DNA from: Pseudonocardiales bacterium
GTDB taxonomy: Bacteria; Actinomycetota; Actinomycetes; Mycobacteriales; Jatrophihabitantaceae
Direction: 5' to 3'
Assembly: GCA_025465405.1 (NCBI GenBank)
Contig: JAODNL010000481.1
Span: 1-7,347, forward strand
DNA length: 7,347 bases
Part shown: in pieces, positions 5,600 through 7,347 of the stretch
How positions within the stretch are numbered: position 1 is the first letter of the stretch
How the letters are laid out: every line of letters begins with the position of its first letter
Translations under genes and position numbers: made by a program
The notes under the pieces: generated by a model
What the model saw: only the letters and a program-made list of their open reading frames with translations
The model's database searches: none
Told to the model about the DNA's origin: nothing

Positions 5600-7347
5600 A
5601 GCGGCGACCAGCGCGCGTAGCCCGTCGGCGTCGAGAAGGTCGGCGGGCGCCACCGTCGCGCCGGAACGCACGTAGTGGAACGCGGCACGCACCCGGTGCA
5701 GGTCATGATCGGCAATGTCGTTCAGCCGCGCCCAGGCCAGCCGGTAAGCCGCGAGCTGGACCGCCGCGGCCCGCGCGTCGGCTCCGGCCGGCCGGCCGCC
5801 GGTCTTCCAGTCGACGACGATCCAGGTGTCGCCGGCGCCACCGAAGACGGCATCCATCCGGCCGCGGATCACGGTGCCGTCGACGGCCATCTCGAACGGC
5901 ACCTCGACGGCAGCCGGTGTTCGGGCGGCCCATTCGCTGCGCTCGAAGGCGTCGCGCAGCGCGAGGAAGTCGCTGTCGTCGGCGTCGGCGTCGGCGGCGC
6001 CGGGCAATTCGTCGACGTCCAGCAGGGTCTGCAGCTGCCAGTGCTGCTCCAGCCAGGCGTGGAAGCGTGTCCCGCGGCGGGCCCAGGGTGCGGGTCGCAT
6101 CGGCAGCGGGCGGCGCAGGCGACGGGCCAGCTCGTCCGGGTCGCGCTCGAGGTCGACGAGCTGGGACACCGTCAGCTGCCGTGGCAGCACGACGTCGATT
6201 GTGGCGCCGCCGGCCAGCCGGGCCCGCTCGGCGAGCAGCACGTCGACGTCGCGTTGCCACTCCGCCGCCCGACCGAACGGCAGCGGAACCGATCCTCCGT
6301 CGAGGGCTGCCCGCACGAGCGCGGCACCCGCCTGGACGTCTGCGCGCCGGCCGGGGCCGGGTTGGCCCGGCCGCGGACCGAGCGGGTCGAGCGGCCACAG
6401 CGCCGCCGCCGCCTCGGCGGACAGCGGATTGACAGCGTCCGGTGGCTCGAACCATTCGTCAGGCTCGGCGAAGGCCCGCAGTTCGACGAGAAACGGCGAC
6501 GGGATGCGGGGCGACTTCGTGGAGTCCCAGCAGTAACCGGAGGCAAGCAGTACCCGCCGCGCCCGCGTGCACGCGACGTAGGCCAGCCGGCGTTCCTCCT
6601 GGGCGTGCCGCTCGACCAGATCCGCATGGTGACGGTCCAGCCGGTCGCGTACCTCGCGGCGGTCGGCGGCGCCGTGCAGATCGAGCATCGGCAGATCGCC
6701 GGCGTCGCCCCGCAGTGGTCCGGGGAGTTCGTGCCGCGTCTTCGTCCAGTTGAGGCCCTGCGGCTCGGCCGGGAAGACCTTCTCGACCAGGCCCGGCACC
6801 GCGACGACATCCCACTCCAGGCCCTTCGCGCCGTGCACGGTGAGCACCTGCACGCGTTCGGCCTCGACGACGACCTCGCCCGCCTCGAGCCCGTTCTCTT
6901 CCTGCTCCGCGGCGTCCAGATAGGCCAAGAACGCGCGGAGCGTTGCCTCGTCCGCATCGACCGCGAACTGGGCCGCCTCGTCCAGGAACCGGTCCAGGTG
7001 CGCGCGACCGACCGTGGCGCGGTCGGCGCGGGCCGCGACCTCGACGTCCACGCCGATCGTGCGCTCGACCTCGGCCACCAACTCGGTCAGCGGCGCTGAC
7101 GAGCGTCGGCGCAGCCGGCGCAGTTCGGCCGACAACGCCGACAGGCGGCGATAGCCCGTGGCCGAGTACCGGTTCGGCGGTCCGAGGTCGTCGAGCGCCT
7201 CGGCCAGGCTGAGCGGCTCCCGCTCGCCGTGCTCGTCCTCCCCCCGGACCAGCCAGGCGGCTCGAGTGCGCAGCGCGGCGAGATCGGACGGTGCGATCCG
7301 CCATCGAGCGCCGGCGAGCAGCCGCATGAGCGAGCTGCCAGCCTTGT
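5582..7347 (-). CDS. adnB: UvrD/RecB-like helicase-nuclease, AdnB type, C-terminal part (cut by window edge)
   Basis: The frame is open to the right edge (KAGSSLMRLLAGARWRIAPSDL...), so the start and Walker A motif lie outside. An ATG at 7327 is internal; residues are counted from it. Superfamily 1A helicase motifs are VQVLTVHGAKGLEWD (159-173) and EERRLAYVACTRAR (244-257). After a linker comes a RecB-type PD-(D/E)XK nuclease: H423 in RGTRFHAWLE, D492 in RGRMDAVF, D506 and K508 in VVDWKTG, and Q524 and Y528 in QLAAYRLAW. All expected catalytic residues are present, so the nuclease should be active. Only two cysteines (C253, C266) are visible, so there is no four-cysteine iron-sulfur site in this part. 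AdnB pairs with AdnA to resect DNA double-strand breaks in actinobacteria. The assignment to AdnB over AdnA rests on recalled C-terminal sequence and on nearby nudC. It converges on the oxidase gene with a 24-bp gap. Confidence 0.85.
   Translation of the reverse strand, partial: KAGSSLMRLLAGARWRIAPSDLAALRTRAAWLVRGEDEHGEREPLSLAEALDDLGPPNRYSATGYRRLSALSAELRRLRRRSSAPLTELVAEVERTIGVDVEVAARADRATVGRAHLDRFLDEAAQFAVDADEATLRAFLAYLDAAEQEENGLEAGEVVVEAERVQVLTVHGAKGLEWDVVAVPGLVEKVFPAEPQGLNWTKTRHELPGPLRGDAGDLPMLDLHGAADRREVRDRLDRHHADLVERHAQEERRLAYVACTRARRVLLASGYCWDSTKSPRIPSPFLVELRAFAEPDEWFEPPDAVNPLSAEAAAALWPLDPLGPRPGQPGPGRRADVQAGAALVRAALDGGSVPLPFGRAAEWQRDVDVLLAERARLAGGATIDVVLPRQLTVSQLVDLERDPDELARRLRRPLPMRPAPWARRGTRFHAWLEQHWQLQTLLDVDELPGAADADADDSDFLALRDAFERSEWAARTPAAVEVPFEMAVDGTVIRGRMDAVFGGAGDTWIVVDWKTGGRPAGADARAAAVQLAAYRLAWARLNDIADHDLHRVRAAFHYVRSGATVAPADLLDADGLRALVAADAGSE

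Noticed and set aside
5555..5600. Possible terminator between the convergent genes
   Set aside because: No GC-rich stem followed by a T-tract is present. The region is explained by the direct repeat.
5675..7099. 474-codon plus-strand open frame opposite the helicase
   Set aside because: It is antisense to a gene with clear helicase and nuclease motifs. Its product is Arg/Gly/Val-rich with no family features. Long antisense frames are usual at this GC content.

Overview
The window is very GC-rich, densely packed DNA with long open frames on both strands. Protein families and gene order point to an actinobacterium. The strongest clue is an AdnB-type helicase-nuclease near an actinobacterial NudC. 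In mycobacteria, adnA-adnB lie close upstream of nudC, mrx1 and uvrD2 (family knowledge, not shown here). The exact genus cannot be told from the sequence.

Layout from right to left. (1) 5582-7347, minus strand: the C-terminal part of a UvrD/RecB-like helicase-nuclease, most like AdnB; its start lies beyond the right edge. (2) 4424-5557, plus strand: a complete FAD amine oxidase of the monomeric sarcosine oxidase / N-methyltryptophan oxidase family, convergent with the helicase. Three tandem copies of a 16-17 bp unit fill the 24 bp between their stop codons and overlap both gene ends. (3) 4401-4423: a 23 bp divergent gap between the oxidase and an M20 peptidase. It holds two face-to-face TANNNT -10 boxes sharing one TA step, each placed so that transcription would start at the A of an ATG. 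A 10 bp inverted repeat covers both start codons. (4) 4400 down to 1, minus strand: a tightly spaced run of M20 dipeptidase, M16 peptidase with an intact zinc site, M16 homologue without the zinc site, and the N-terminal part of NudC. Spacings are 10 bp, a 4-nt ATGA overlap and an 8-nt overlap, so this looks like one operon.

How the parts may work together: the two M16 proteins probably form a catalytic/non-catalytic heterodimer that cuts peptides. The M20 enzyme would finish short peptides to amino acids. NudC acts on NAD(H) and possibly NAD-capped RNA. AdnB, with AdnA expected upstream, processes DNA double-strand breaks. The oxidase is a metabolic enzyme on the opposite strand with no obvious pathway partners in view.

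Apart from short gaps, every base belongs to a gene; no stretch above 300 bases lacks one. I saw no RNA gene, insertion sequence, CRISPR array, prophage or new defence system. The most unusual items are non-coding: the compact bidirectional promoter/palindrome, the tandem repeat that restores both stop codons at any copy number, and a strong hairpin inside nudC.
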